Shown piece by piece: positions 34,523-46,712 of a DNA stretch of 64,000 bases. The notes beneath the pieces were generated by a model. The model was not told where the DNA came from. It searched no databases and saw only the letters and a list, made by a program, of their open reading frames with translations. Source of the DNA: Flaccisagitta enflata. Its lineage: Eukaryota > Chaetognatha > Sagittoidea > Aphragmophora. The stretch is taken from NCBI GenBank assembly GCA_965153355.1, contig OZ231128.1:16926001-16990000 (forward strand). The letters run 5' to 3'. Position numbers and translations under genes: made by a program. Numbering within the stretch: the stretch's first letter is position 1; the number at the start of each line of letters is the position of its first letter.

Positions 34523-35072
34523 CACTGTCTTCGGATCGGACTGTAAAATGCAAAACCTTTAAAACTCCTAAACAAAAAAAATCAAGATATTTTCAGTGAA
34601 TATTGGTAACATGTGACGGTTTTTGCCTGTCAAAGCTCAGATCAAAGGACAAAAAAGGTGAGGGAGAAAAAAAATTAAAAGAAAACCCGTTTTTTAACTA
34701 AGATCAATTTTTCCCCATTTCCTTAGGTGGGAATTGTCTTTTTCTGCTTGAAATTATGTTGCATTTCAACAAAAACTATATGATTTATTTTTGATGACAG
34801 ATGTTAACTAATGTAGTATCTACTTGCTGCATATTCTGAGAAAAAAGCAGCACCTTTCAAAAAAATACAAGTAAAAAAAACCATTTTGCTTAAAAAATGG
34901 ATGTTCTTTCAATATATTTTTTTCCCCTCACCTTTCCTATACTATGATCTAAGCTTTGACATGTAAGAACCATCACATATTATATATATTCACTAAAAAT
35001 TTCATGATTTTTTTCCAAGTGGTTTAAGAGCTATAAAAGTTTTGCATTTTACAGTCCGATCGGAAGACGGTG
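34523..35072. mobile_element. ~550-bp TA-flanked MITE
   Basis: TIR CACTGTCTTCGGATCGGACT GTAAAATGCAAAAC with partner GTTTTGCATTTTACAGTCCG. TA at 34521-34522 and 35073-35074. The inverted match is over 30 bp with few differences. Confidence 0.85.
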
Positions 35073-35213
35073 TACGTCTTTCTTTCGATCTCAGGGTTGT
35101 TTTTTTTTTTTTTTTTTGTTTTTTTTTTTGTTCTGATATTCACAATGAAGATCTAACGGGACCTCCGCATAAAAGTCTTAATAGGATTAAATGTTTTGGT
35201 CTATTTCAAAGAG

Positions 35214-35475
35214 GGACTTTCACCATGTATCAAACACATGATAAATCACTTTCATTTCATTTTGAAAAAGTCGAATTCGACTTTTTGAGACGTGGGGGGG
35301 GGAGAAATAAAGTTTTCCATCTTTGGTTTGCGGCAATTTTTGTTAAATTAAGCGGTTCTAGGGCTGGGAGTATACATTCTTTGATGTTAATAGCTAAGAA
35401 AGAACTAATCTTTCTCTTTAAAATGGCGCCAACCAGTAGTCTCTACGATCATTAGTTTTGGCGTTATGAACTTTT
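35214..35475 (-). repeat. Dispersed core repeat G, inverted
   Basis: TTAATAGCTAAGAAAGAACT, AAAATGGCGCCAACCAGTAG and TTTTGGCGTTATGAACTTTT are the reverse complement of motifs at 14940-15190, with AAAAAGTCGAATTCGACTTT further left. Confidence 0.5.
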
Positions 35476-35709
35476 TAACCTTTTTTTTATTTATTGGTAT
35501 TTTCGGAATGATCAATATTTTTCATTGATCCTAATTTCCAAACCTATGTAACTAGAGAGAAGATTCAGGATGTTACAAACTCTAGGTAGTAAAAGTATAT
35601 GTGTAGTAACTGCAGCCATACTTTTTATATTTTTTTTATATATTTGAAGCCTATAGATACAATTTTCAATTTAAAAAATACAAAAATATACTTATTTTTT
35701 GCTTTTTTT

Positions 35710-36237
35710 GGGCAGCGGCCCCAAAGGGGACGAAGTCCTGTAGAACACAGGGGACTTTCGTTCGTTTGTCCGTCCGTTCGTTCGTTCATTCGTCCCCCCC
35801 CAGGCCCTCTCAGGCCTGAAATCTGCCCTCTCAGGCCTAAAATCTGCCCTCTCAGGCCTGAAATCTGCCCTCTCAGGCCTTGAATCTGCCCTCTCAGGCC
35901 TGCAATTTGCCCTTTCAGGCCTGAAACCTGCCTGTCAGGCTTTAAATCTGCCCTCTCAGGCCTGAAATCTGCCCTCCCAGATTCAAGGCCTGAGAGGGCA
36001 GATTTCAGGCCTGAAAGGGCAGATTTTAGGCCTGAGAGGGCAGATTTCAGGCCTTAGAGGGCCTGGGGGGGGGACGAACAAATGAACGAACGGACGGACA
36101 AACGAACGAAAGTCCCCTGTGTTCTACAGGACTTCGTCCCCTTCGGGGCCGCTGCCCTGCCTCTCATTCCAATTTACAACCATGCAAAGCAGGGCAACGG
36201 GTATCGCTGACCACATATTGCCCTTGGGCGACCTGTT
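35710..36237 (+). mobile_element. Family B palindromic element
   Basis: 5' GGGCAGCGGCCCCAAAGGGG ACGAAGTCCTGTAGAACACAGG, TTCGTTCG/GTCC, then about eight 21-bp units (AGGCCTGAAATCTGCCCTCTC). From about 35978 units are inverted, followed by the full inverted 5' arm. The tail has GCCCTGC...GCAGGGC and GGGTATCGCTGACC, then hairpin GCCC-TT-GGGC and GACCTGTT. Confidence 0.8.
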
Positions 36238-36517
36238 AAACTATGAATTCTATGTTCCCAGGCCTTTTTTTTTTTTTTTTTTTTGTATTAGCCCTCAACT
36301 TGTAGCTAATGCATCAAAAAAGACATTCCACTAGGTCACAAGTCTTGACCATTTTTTATGACCTAGGGTTCGTTCCTGGACACCGTGAGGGGGGGGGGGT
36401 ACGGGAGAAATTTCTTGTTTCCCATTCTAGGACTCCTTTAGATTTCTCTCAGTGACTGCATCCAACGACTTCCATCATGCTTTAATCGGCTTATTTCACC
36501 TGAGCTTTTTTTGTCCT

Positions 36518-36777
<260 letters not shown>

Positions 36778-36801
36778 CCCATCCATTTTCATGTCATTCA
36801 G

Positions 36802-37018
36802 CATTTCCTGGAGATGCGAGAGGCATCTTTGTTCGCTCCTGGAATTCAACGGAGCGTCGGTTTGGGTCTTCCTGGTCCTCTCGTCGTTCCCGTTGATACT
36901 TGTCCACCCGGTTTTATTTCATCCGGAAATCGCAGCGCTTCGTCGTCGTCGTCGTCATCGTCGTCATCGTCATCGTCGTCATCGTCATCGTCGTCATCGT
37001 CGTCATCGTCCTTAACAG
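36802..37018 (+). CDS. Internal exon: Pro/Gly region and poly-Ser of the lectin-like gene
   Basis: A 217-bp exon, acceptor CATGTCATTCAG after a (CT)n tract, donor ACAG|GTTTGT. It starts in phase 0 and ends with one extra base. It encodes HFLEMREASLFAPGIQRSVG, then LGLPGPLVVPVDTCPPGFIS and a run of about 27 Ser from TCG/TCA triplets ending in Leu-Thr. The final G joins AC of the exon at 52177 to give Asp in frame. The TCN tract is a likely length-variable linker. No enzymatic motif is present. Adjacent GT repeats begin 40 bp downstream. Confidence 0.6.
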
Positions 37019-37053
37019 GTTTGTATGTCTGTGAGTGTGTTTGGCTGTTTCTG

Positions 37054-37215
<162 letters not shown>

Positions 37216-37529
37216 TCTTTCTCTCTCTCTCTGTGCGTGTGTCATTTTACATAGCTCAAGTGGCGGAAGTGAGTAGAGTGTTTCTTGATATTGATTAGTG
37301 ACCAAAAGGACATGAGATGGCTGTCTATCGGTTGCATTGATATAAAGTTACTACCAAGATATTGGTCTTGAATTAAACATTTTGTAGTCAGTATCAGTCA
37401 GAGAAATCCATTGAATTAGACAGTCGCACGAAAACATTGTTGGGTCACAGTGGTCGTTGACAGCTGTAAACTAGAGACGTCGCTTACCATGTAATGAAGT
37501 CGTCTGACGATATTGTTTGGTTACAGACT

Positions 37530-38935
37530 GTTACTTATGGCCATGACACGACCTTGAAATGTCGTTTAGGCTGTGTTGACATTGGGAGGTGATGGGAAAA
37601 CGACTCTTTGGTATGGTACTGCTGGTCCTGTGATGACATCGATTATTGATTGGGGTTGGTGACAGCCATGCCAAAACTTTCATAGATTTGGTGATGACAA
37701 TGGTTGATAATTGTGGTCGGTGAAAGCCGTGACACAACCTATACATGGTGCTTTGCTTGTGATGACTCTTGTTGGTTTTATTGGTTGTTGGTAGCTATGA
37801 CACGAACTTTTCCTTTTTCCTTGAGATGACATTAAATGGTGATATTGATCAGTGACATCCATGTCACAACCTTTTCAGATCGCTTTTTTTTTCAACTCTT
37901 GTTATTAGATGGGTTGATCATTTTTTTTGGTGACAGAGCATGATACAGCGTGACACAGCCCTTTTTGTCAATTCTTGTAATAAAATTGGTTAAGGATATT
38001 GATATGTGGCAGCCATAACACAACATAGCTCTTTTCTTGTGACATTGGTGGGTGATATCCGCCAGTGACAGTCATGATACGACCTTTACACAATGATTTC
38101 CTTGTGATGACCCTGGTTGGCGACATTGATCAGTGACAGACATGACACAAACTTTACGCGGTGCTCTCCTTGTGATGGCATTGGTTGGTGATATTGGTCA
38201 GTGACAGTCATGACACAACCTTTACACAGCGCTTTCCTTGTGATGACATTGGTTGGGGATATCCGCCTGTGACAGTCATGATACAACCTTTACACAACGC
38301 TTTCCTTGTGCTGACTCTAGTTGACGACATTGATCAGTGACAGTCATGACACAAACTTCACAGGGCACTCTCCTTGTGATGACATTGGTTGGTGATAGCA
38401 ATCAGTGACAGTCATGACACAACCTTTACGCAGTGATTTTCTTGTGATGATATTGGTTGGTGATATTGGTCAGTGACAGCCCTGATACAACCATTACGCA
38501 GCCCTTTCCTTGTAATGACATTGGATGGTGATATTGGTTGGTGACAGCCCTGACACAACCTTTACACAGCACTTTTCTCGAAATGACATAGGTTGGTGAT
38601 ATCAGTTGGTGACAGCCCTGACACGACCTTTACACAGCGCTGTCGTTGTGATGACCTAGGTTAGTGATATCGGACGGTGACAGCCCTGACAAAACCTTTA
38701 CACAGTGATTTTCTTATGACGACATCGGTAGCTGATATAGGTCGGTGAGAGCCCTGACATGACCTTTACACATCCCTTTCCTTGTGATGACAGTGGTTGC
38801 TGATATCGGTTGATGACAGCCCTGACACGACCTTTACACAGCGCTTTCCTTGCGATGACATTGGTTGGTGATATCGGTCGGTGACAGCCCTGACACGACC
38901 TTTAAACGTCGTTTATCTTGTGGTGACATTCAAAC
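37530..38935. repeat. 68-bp tandem satellite, ~20 copies
   Basis: Units carry GACATTGGTTGGTGATAT, GGTCAGTGACAG, CATGACACAACCTTTACACA and TTTCCTTGTGAT. The first few copies are diverged and the 3' half is more regular. There are no unique spacers, so this is not a CRISPR-like array. Confidence 0.9.
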
Positions 38936-39094
38936 CACGTCTGCCAAAATGATAGAATGACCTTTCTGGTGCAATTCCCTTTTCTTTCCCTTTCTGCTCT
39001 CAGAGAGGAAATGAATAAAAACTTTCCGTTGGATGCATCTCATTAATCTATTATACTCTACCACAAAACTTTTCAACGATAGTTTTTTTTTTCC

Positions 39095-39265
39095 AGTCTC
39101 GTGCTACATTATTCTATATCTCGCTTAATCCGTCAGTGTGTCCGTCGGTCCGTCCATCTGTTGTTTCTTACATAAAGCCTTTTGAGCCTCAGGTCCCCTG
39201 TGCAATTTCTTCAGTGCAATCCGATCCAAATTCATCCGCACGCGACTTAGGTATCTGGCCTTGTT
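39095..39265 (+). mobile_element. Family A element, mutated 5' hairpin
   Basis: AGTCTCGTGCTACATTATTC TATATCTCGC, GTCCGTCGGTCCGTCC. 3' CGCACGCGACTTAGG and TCTGGCCTTGTT. Confidence 0.6.
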
Positions 39266-39504
39266 TTAACAGGATGTGCAAAAAATTTGGTAAAACATAA
39301 AAGCACAAAAACCACACTTCTTGATGGCCCAGTAATACGAAATTTGGGGTATAGCCTCCTAATTAGTTCTACTAGATGTTAGAATGTGCTGTTTTTCATA
39401 AGAATAATCTTGGTTGGCAAAGGAATGAATTATACTCTGGTCAAACTTTCCCATTTCACAGAGTTTTTACCAGTGACCTGGAAGTTTTTCTTCAAATCAT
39501 TCTC

Positions 39505-39536
39505 CTGTCTAAACGGTTTAGACAGGAGAATGATTT
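39505..39536. repeat. Perfect inverted repeat
   Basis: ATCATTCTCCTGTCTAAACG is followed directly by its inverse TTTAGACAGGAGAATGAT, a near-perfect palindrome. Confidence 0.75.
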
Positions 39537-39693
39537 GAAGATCTTCCCTTGTTCCTTTTTCATTGTGCGTATTTGCATGTTTGGACAGGGTCAGTGAATC
39601 AAGGCAAACGTTTGTTATTGTTCTAATACTAAGCATAGGTTGTTCTCAATTCCAGTGAAACACATCAAATTCGGAACCACTTGAAATGAGGCG

Positions 39694-40019
<326 letters not shown>

Positions 40020-40020
40020 G

Positions 40021-40095
40021 CACACGCATGCGCGGAGAAGGATTACTATCTTTCACTAAACCCTCAACAGCTCCCGATTGACAGCATGCTAATGG
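40021..40095 (+). CDS. Possible extra exon of the lectin-like gene, weak
   Basis: Directly follows (CT)nAG. In the frame required after the exon 36802-37018 it is open (HACAEKDYYLSLNPQQLPID SMLM) for 75 bp. The donor would be G|GTCTAC, a poor match. It is phase 1 at both ends, so it could be a skipped or included cassette. Confidence 0.25.
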
Positions 40096-40200
40096 GTCTA
40101 CCGTTCGTGGCGATTTCCTCCTTTTCTTTTCTTTATTTCTTTTCTTTCACTTCCTTATCTAATTCATCTATTCCCTTTCCTTCATTGTCTTTCTCTTTTA

Positions 40201-40859
40201 AGATGCGTCCTCGTGTCTCTATAAAAGGGTCTTTTCGTTGGTCCGTCTTTCAGTTGGTCCGTCCGTCCATCCATCTATCCGTCTTGGTTGTTTTTGGCTA
40301 CAGTGAGATGTCGCTATGAATCAAAATATTGAAACATGTGTATTGAGAGTCTGCTTTGACTGTTATGTCCGAAATTCAAGGAGTCTATCCGCCTGTTTAT
40401 GCATTTAGCGCCAAATTCACTTTACGCAGTGACACAGTTGGGATGCATCGCTGCCCGATCGAGCTTGTGCTTTTTCTTCTTCCTCTTATTCTTGTCCTTT
40501 TTCTTTTTCTTTTTCTTTTTCTCTTTCTTTTTCTTTTTCTTTTTTTTTTTTTCCTTTTCTTTTTCTTTTTCTTTTTCTTTTTCTTTTTCTTCTTCTTCTT
40601 CCTTCTTCTTTCTCCTTCCTCCTCTTCTTTTTCTTTTTCTTCTTCTTCTTCTTCTTCTTCTTCTTCTTCTTCTTCTTCTTCTTCTTCTTCTTCTTCTTCT
40701 TCTTCTTCTTCTTCTTCTTCTTCTTCTGCTTCTTCTTTTATTCCTTTAAGTTATTTTAAGTCAATTTAGGGTATTTCAAGTCATTCTAAGTCATTCTAAG
40801 TCATTCTAAGTCATTCTAAATGTATCTCTCGCACGCGACTTATAGGTGTTGGCCTTGTT
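40201..40859 (+). mobile_element. Chimeric A'/A element containing a (TTC)n array
   Basis: 5' AGATGCGTCCTCGTGTCT CTATAAAAGGG is A' type. The 3' CGCACGCGACTTATAGGTGT TGGCCTTGTT is A type, so the arms do not match. Inside are CTTTTT/TTC arrays (40495-40735) and AAGTCATTCT repeats. It is either a fusion of two elements or an element plus a solo 3' end. Confidence 0.5.
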
Positions 40860-41206
40860 CTTTTCCTCCTTCTCCTTCTTTTTCTTCCTCTTCTTCTTCT
40901 TCCTTGCTAATATGTGTTGAAAAGATTTGAGATGAGTTCTTACAATATCTTTTACCATTTGAATCAAGTTTTTCTCTGCCGTACAAATACATAAGTAAAC
41001 CCAGAGTGTCAAAGGGACAACGCGATGGTGGGTACAAATGATTTATCTCGCCATCTTTTCATTCTTTTCTCTCTGATTTGTATATTGTGTTTCTCTCTCT
41101 TCCTCTCTGTTGCTCCAACTTACTCCTCCTCTCAATCTCGTGCCAAACCCCACTTCTCTCATAGAAGTTATGGTAGCCCTTGTCAAGTCCAATGGAGCCC
41201 CTTTTT

Positions 41207-41837
41207 GGGCAGCGGCCCCAAAGGGCCGATGTCCTGTAGGACACAGGGGGGAATTTCCAGACGTCCGTCTTTCCGTACATCCTTCCATCCGTCCTTCCGT
41301 CCGTCCGTCCGTCCGTCCGTCCGTCTGTCCGTCCATCCGTCCGTCCATCCGTCCGTTTGTTGGTCCGTCCGTCCCCCCCCCCAAGGACCATCAAGGACCC
41401 AAACCAGCACTCTCAGGCCTGTTTTTTGCCCTCCATGCCCTGAAATAAGCCCTGTCAGTCCTTGATATAGCTCTCCAGGCTTCAAATCCACCTTAAATTT
41501 GTCCTCCAGGCCTCAAATCTGCCCTCCTGACCTCAAATTTGATCTTCGGACCTCAAATCTGCCCTCAAGGCCTCATATTAGCCCTCCAGGTCTCAAATCT
41601 GCCCTCCAGAGCTCAGACCTTCCCTCATGACCTCAAATCTACCCCAAGACCTTTTTTCAGCCCTCCAGGCCTCAAATCAGCCATCTGCATCTCAGGACGT
41701 CTGGAAATTCCCCCTGTGTCCTACAGGACATCGGCCCTTTGGGGCTGCTGCCCTGCTCTCTCTCCACTTCTTCACTTGATCGTTCCAAGCAGGGCATCGG
41801 GTACCGCTGACCATGTGCGATCCTTGGATGACTAGTT
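41207..41837 (+). mobile_element. Family B element
   Basis: GGGCAGCGGCCCCAAAGGGC CGATGTCCTGTAGGACACAGG, AATTTCCAGACGTCC, (CCGT)n, 20-bp units (CTCAAATCTGCCCTCCAGGC) in one orientation, inverted 5' arm (GGACGTCTGGAAATTCC...), the tail GCAGGGCATCGGGTACCGCT GACCATGTGCG, hairpin ATCC-TT-GGAT, GACTAGTT. Confidence 0.8.
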
Positions 41838-41879
41838 CTTCTTTCTGTTACAACGCTATTTTTACTCTTATCTCTCTTT

Positions 41880-42590
41880 CAATTTTTCCTCTTTACCCTC
41901 TTCGACTTCATGTCCTCACAACCAATCCCACTTCCTACATATACTCTTATCTTTCTTTTAATTTTTTCTCTTTACCCTCTCCGTGTCCTCACAACCAATC
42001 CCACTTCTTATATATACTCTTATCTTTCTTTTAATCTTTTCTCTTTACCCTCTCTGTGTCCTCACAACCAACCCCAATTCCTATATATACTCTTTTCTCT
42101 CTTTCAATTTTTTCTCTTTACCCTCTCCGTGTCCACACATCCAATCCCACTTTCTATATATACTCTTATCTTTCTTTTATTTTTTTCTTTTTACCCTCTC
42201 CATGTCCTCACAACCAACCCTACTTCCTACTTCAACTCATATCTTTCTGTTGATTTTTTCTCTTTACCCTCTCCGTGTCCTCACAACCAACCCTACTTCC
42301 TAGTCCAACTCTCATCTTTCTTTTGATTTTTCTTCTTTACTCTCTCCCTGTCCTCACAACCGACCCCACTTCCTAGTTCAACTCATATTTTTCTTTTCAT
42401 TTTTTTCTATACCGTGTCCTCACAACCAACCCCACTTCCTATTTTAACTCATATCTCTCTTTCAATTTTTTCCTCTTTACCCTCTCCGTGTCCTCACAAC
42501 CAACCCTACTTCCTTTTTCAACTCTTATCTTTCTTTTGATTGTTTCTCTCTACCCTCTTCGTGTCCTCACAACCGATCCCATTTCTCTCA
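41880..42590. repeat. 73-bp tandem repeat, ~9 copies
   Basis: Units carry TCCTCACAACCAA.CCCACT, CTTATCTTTCTTT and CTCTTTACCCTCTCCGTG. The sequence just upstream of the family B element (41093-41160) resembles a diverged unit. Confidence 0.9.
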
Positions 42591-42599
42591 TGAAAGTGT

Positions 42600-44070
42600 T
42601 GGTAGCCGTTGGCGCTTCTGGCGGGGCTTGTGCCCAGTCAGTGACCTCAGACATGAACTTGGAGAAATAGCATTAACTGGAAAAGAGGGGAAGGCCATCT
42701 TCAGAAAGCTCCGTTTCTTTCTCCCACTTTTTTTTTTTCTTTTTATCGCATTTTCGACGATTCTTAAATCTGCTCATTTTGTTTCTTTTTCTTTCTGCTC
42801 TATCTTCATGCTGAAATCTGGTTCAATTGTATCATAGAATCAAACAATCTCCCATTTATATATATATTTTTTTGCGTTTATTCGGCTTTTTCTTAGATAG
42901 ATTTTTACAATTGTCACTAATCCGTAGTGATTTTCCGAGCTTGGCACACACTTTGCTTTGGAAGGTAAGTTCCATCAACATGAATGGAGCTCACCAAAGC
43001 AAATAAACTACTGTAGGCCTTAAGGGGCAAAAAGACTAACAACAGATTTTCAGTTCTTTTTTTTCAGTGTTTTATCATAGTAAAATTTACCTAATAAGTT
43101 TTATTTCCGACTTTTGAATTCTTTTATTTGTGAATCTTAGTTTTAAATGGTAAATTTTTTTTTTCGCATTTTCTACTCATGTTTGGTACCAAATGCGGAA
43201 AATTTTGCACACCCTGTTATGTTTCATTCACCTCAACAAAGTAAAAAAAAAAATCATGAGCAATTATCTTTGCCTAAATTTTTGAATAAGATTCCAAAAA
43301 TAGAAATCGCATTTCGATGAAAGTTTTCAGCTTTGACTTTTTGAATCCTTCATTTTCATTGAAGGTTTTCGTTTTCAGCTTTGACTTTTTGAACTTCTCA
43401 TTTGAGTTGCAGGTTTTCAGCTTTGAATTTTTGAATTTCTAACTTGAGTTGCAGGTTTCCTGCTTCTTTTTGCTTTTTCTCAAGGATAACTGTCCAAGAG
43501 CTGCGCCACTAAACAGTTGCTAAGTTCATCGGTCTATCGGTTGGTTGATCAGTCTATCGATTGGTCAGTTACACATCGATTTGGGGGTCGATGGACATTT
43601 GAAGTGAATAGGTGAAAGAGCAATAAGACAGGAAATTGGCTACAATTGAGCAGGAAAATAGTGGCAAACTAAGGTTTTAGTTTTTTTGCTCTATTTTGGG
43701 GTCACAGATCGGTTTCTCACATGGGTTACACTTAGCTAGTGTGATAGCGACGAAGACAAGTCAAACTTTATCTTTTTTCACATTCAGCTATTTCATAATA
43801 CCGTTTTGAGTTTTATTTTTTCGTTTCATTTCTGGTATTCCTCAACCTATGATACTAAATAGATATTGAAAGAAGGGTCTCAAAGCTGGTTTTGACTGAC
43901 AAACCCTCTTTAATATCACCAAATAAAAAGTTCCTGTGAAGATTTGTTGTCAAGAAACCAGTCTCTGAAAATGGGTGAGAGTAAATGTGTTACTGACGAC
44001 TGTCCACCCTTCGCGGTTTTTTCTGATGCTCGCATAAAGTTTTTCTTTTTATGCATGTCAGCATCTGTCC
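42600..44070. other. No recognised gene
   Basis: AT-rich sequence. A short repeat of TTTTCAGCTTTGA.TTTTTGAA occurs three times near 43325-43440. Decayed GGTC/GATC tetranucleotides at 43528-43570 may be a family A remnant. Confidence 0.4.
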
Positions 44071-44074
44071 AACC

Positions 44075-44252
44075 AACGAGGCCGCATACACGGCTACCCC
44101 AGTTGCGTGTGGGTGGGCAGGGACCGTATTTGATGTCACTTGGGTAGGAGCAGTGAGGCCAAAGACCACAAAAAAGTAAAGTGTGATGGACCGACGGACG
44201 GACCAATGAACGGACCGACAAAGCAGGGTGTAGAGTCGCGTACCGCGCGTCT
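44075..44252 (-). mobile_element. Family A element, diverged
   Basis: On the - strand: AGACGCGCGGTACGCGACTC TACACCCTGCTTTGTCGG, AGTGACATCAAATACGGTCC, CCCACACGCAACTGGGGTAG CCGTGTATGCGGCC. Confidence 0.6.
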
Positions 44253-44757
44253 ACCGAAAAAATTCCTGCATCCCTCCCAATGCCCCCTCCCTTTTAGGCG
44301 ACATTAGGTTTTCACTGTTTCCTCTACTTTTTCGCTCTACTTTTCATTTTTCTATATCTTTTCTATCATCATATCATCCTCTTCTTCTTCTACTTCATCG
44401 TGTTTTTTTTTTTCATTTGTTCCCTTTTCTTCTCCATCTAGCAATTTCTCCCGCTTTTCCATCCTTGTCTTTATCATTTGCCATTCGTTCAGAAGGTGTC
44501 ACCAATCCACGGTTTTTCCTCCTGGCAAGAATCGTTGTGGCACATAAAAAAGATGATGTGCTGAAAGGAAAAAAAATGGAGAAATGGAGGAAAAAACAAG
44601 TGACGCGGGGTCACAATATCGTTGCTGACGGGTGGGCCTTCAACCCCCAGCCTCACCCCACCCGCACAGTGGTTTGTTACTAGGACAAACCAACATGTGC
44701 TAAACTTTTCACAATGACAACTGCAGCATCATAAATGCTCGTTTTCTACTAGAGCTT

Positions 44758-44826
44758 ATGAACGGACCAACGGACGGACAGCCCAACGGACGGACAAAGC
44801 CTCTTATAGAGTTGCATTTCCGCAAC
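44758..44826 (-). mobile_element. 5' fragment of a family A element
   Basis: The - strand AGTTGCGGAAATGCAACTCT ATAAGAGGCTTTGTCCG followed by CCGT units. No 3' end found. Confidence 0.5.
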
Positions 44827-44929
44827 TAAAAAGTGTTGGAAGAACGGAAGAAGTAGTAGAAATGGAAGAAACGAACAAGAACCCTAGGACAAATGAAGCT
44901 TAGGCACACCTTCGCCATTTTGTAGATCC

Positions 44930-45085
44930 ATTCATCGTTTCATCTATCCATTTATCCATCCGTTCATCACTCCATTCTATTACCCATGTATCCATTCATA
45001 AATCTGGTCGTCCGTCCGTCCGTCCGCTCGTCCTCCCATCTATCCATCGTTTCATCCATTTGTCCATCCATCCATCCATCCATAG
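44930..45085. repeat. (TCCA)n/(ATCC)n degenerate tetranucleotides
   Basis: CCATCCAT, TTCATC and CCGTCCGT units; possibly a decayed element interior. Confidence 0.7.
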
Positions 45086-45661
45086 GCACACACACCAAAC
45101 AATGATTTTATAAATGCATGTTCTTACCAATACTCATATTTCCACTTGATGCGCGTTTTTTTTCCTTCTACAACTTTTTGCTTATGTAAATCTGGAAAAA
45201 AAACCAAAAGATATATCGGAACTCTTCCAGAGAGATGAGAGATTTGAGGAATTCAAAAAGAAAATCAAAGGGAAACCATCTCAAGCAGAGAAAAGTAAAA
45301 GTCGAGGTATGAAAATAAGAAAGAGAATTGAAATGAGAATGGGATAAAAAAGGGGGAGCTGGCGTCATGAGCAAGAAACGAGGGTTTAAAGGAGTGGCAA
45401 CGAACAGGTAAGGGACAATATCGACGGAAGGTGACATATTGACACTTAAGTTGACATTTCAAGTGAAAAATATTTAAACGAGCTTTCCTGGTGTCATGAT
45501 TTTTATATGCGCAGATAAGTTTTAGTTCATTTACTGACTTTTGAAAGATTGGCCTTTTTTTTGTACTTATGATTTTTTTGGCCATTGGCTTAAGGCAAGA
45601 AAAAACTGCGCGCAAAAAACGATAAACAGTCAGTGGACAAAATATAATAGGTATATATATC

Positions 45662-45899
45662 ATACCATTGATTTTGATCCAACTTACCAGTAATAAACAA
45701 TATTTTATTTGTAACAACTGGTGGTTGAAATTACAGCTGGCTGTAATGTAACAATAGAGCATTACAGCTGGCTGTAATTTGAACAACCTATCATTGCAAA
45801 TGACAATTTGTTCATTATAGCCAGCTGTTATTTCAATAGCTTTTTGTTGCATACAACATTTTGTTTATAAACAGTTTGATGGATCAAAGTCAATGATAT
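45662..45899. mobile_element. Inverted-repeat unit 1 with ACAGCTGGCTGT palindromes
   Basis: ATACCATTGATTTTGATCC faces GGATCAAAGTCAATGATAT. The interior has several copies of ATTACAGCTGGCTGTAAT or its inverse between 45730 and 45835, an unusual palindrome cluster. Confidence 0.55.
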
Positions 45900-45900
45900 A

Positions 45901-46475
45901 CTATCTTCGCCAAAAAATCTTTACTCTTTTAAAATAAGTTCATTTATTGATATGAAGATGGATAAAAATTGATTGTAGAGCCATCAATATTCAGTGTTAG
46001 CCCCCTTTGACTGAATCACGACCGCCATTTGTCGGGGAAGCAATTTGTTGAGCTTTTCAAGGTATTCTGGGGGGATGGCCATCCAGACCATTTTCCCTTT
46101 TCTTCACTACGTTTAGACTCAAAGCTTCAAGGAGACTCATCAGATCAAAGAAAAATTGGTGACATAAATGAAGCTCTTCAAATTTCAGGCAGTCTACGCA
46201 AACCGCATCTGTCTATCTAAATGCGTTTAGAAGTAATTTGATAAATAGTGAAATTATATTGTTTCAAGATTGTATAGAAATGGCAAAAGCGAAATTGAAG
46301 TATTTCATTCAAAGTTAAATAAGTTTTGAACGCATTGAGTTAGAGAGATGCGGATTGCTTGGATCGCTTGCAAATTTGAAGGGCTTTTATTCAGTCACTG
46401 TTTTTTTAAAGATCAGTCTAGTATAACCAGAGATATTAGTTAAAACATGACTAAAGATTTTTTTTGCGAAGATAG
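45901..46475. mobile_element. Unit 2: TA-flanked Tc1-derived MITE
   Basis: TIR CTATCTTCGCCAAAAAATCT TTACTC, partner GACTAAAGATTTTTTTTGCG AAGATAG, TA at 45899-45900 and 46476-46477. Holds the transposase remnant 45984-46090, linking these ~600-bp MITEs to Tc1/mariner. Confidence 0.8.
45984..46090 (-). pseudogene. Tc1-like transposase C-terminal remnant
   Basis: The - strand reads VWMAIPPEYLEKLNKLLPRQ then MAVVIQSKGANTEY and a stop. This is the hallmark end of Tc1-family DDE transposases (a W..IP.EY..KL...MP.R..AVI..KG..T.Y pattern). Stops occur immediately upstream in all nearby frames and the catalytic DDE region is absent. It is a fossil of the autonomous parent of the surrounding element. 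Confidence 0.75.
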
Positions 46476-46483
46476 TATACATA

Positions 46484-46712
46484 CTATTTTCACAAAAAAA
46501 ATCTTCCTACCTGATAACTACCATCAACTCTGGGAGAGTGCTGCTCCTTAAAAAATAAAGCTATGACAGTCAGATTGGTCCTATTTGAAAGAGTTGTTTG
46601 AACTTATTAAAATGGGACTAATCTGGGGTTAGTACTTTTATATGTCTAGGAACAGCACATTTTCAGAGCATATGGTTGTTTTGCGGGGGGAAGATTTGAT
46701 TTGTGAAGATAG
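46484..46712. mobile_element. Unit 3: short TA-flanked MITE
   Basis: CTATTTTCACAAAAAAAATC TTCC with partner GGAAGATTTGATTTGTGAAG ATAG. TA at 46713-46714. Carries part of the common MITE core (CTATTTGAAAGAG, AAAATGGGACTAATCTGG). Confidence 0.7.

Noticed and set aside
34395-35100. Possible exon after the (CT)n array at 34340
   Set aside because: An acceptor exists (CCAATGCAG) and frame 0 stays open if the MITE 34523-35072 is removed, but the donor is poor and the peptide has no signature.
37530-38935. CRISPR-like repeat-spacer pattern
   Set aside because: Whole 68-bp units repeat with no unique spacers, and the genome is animal.
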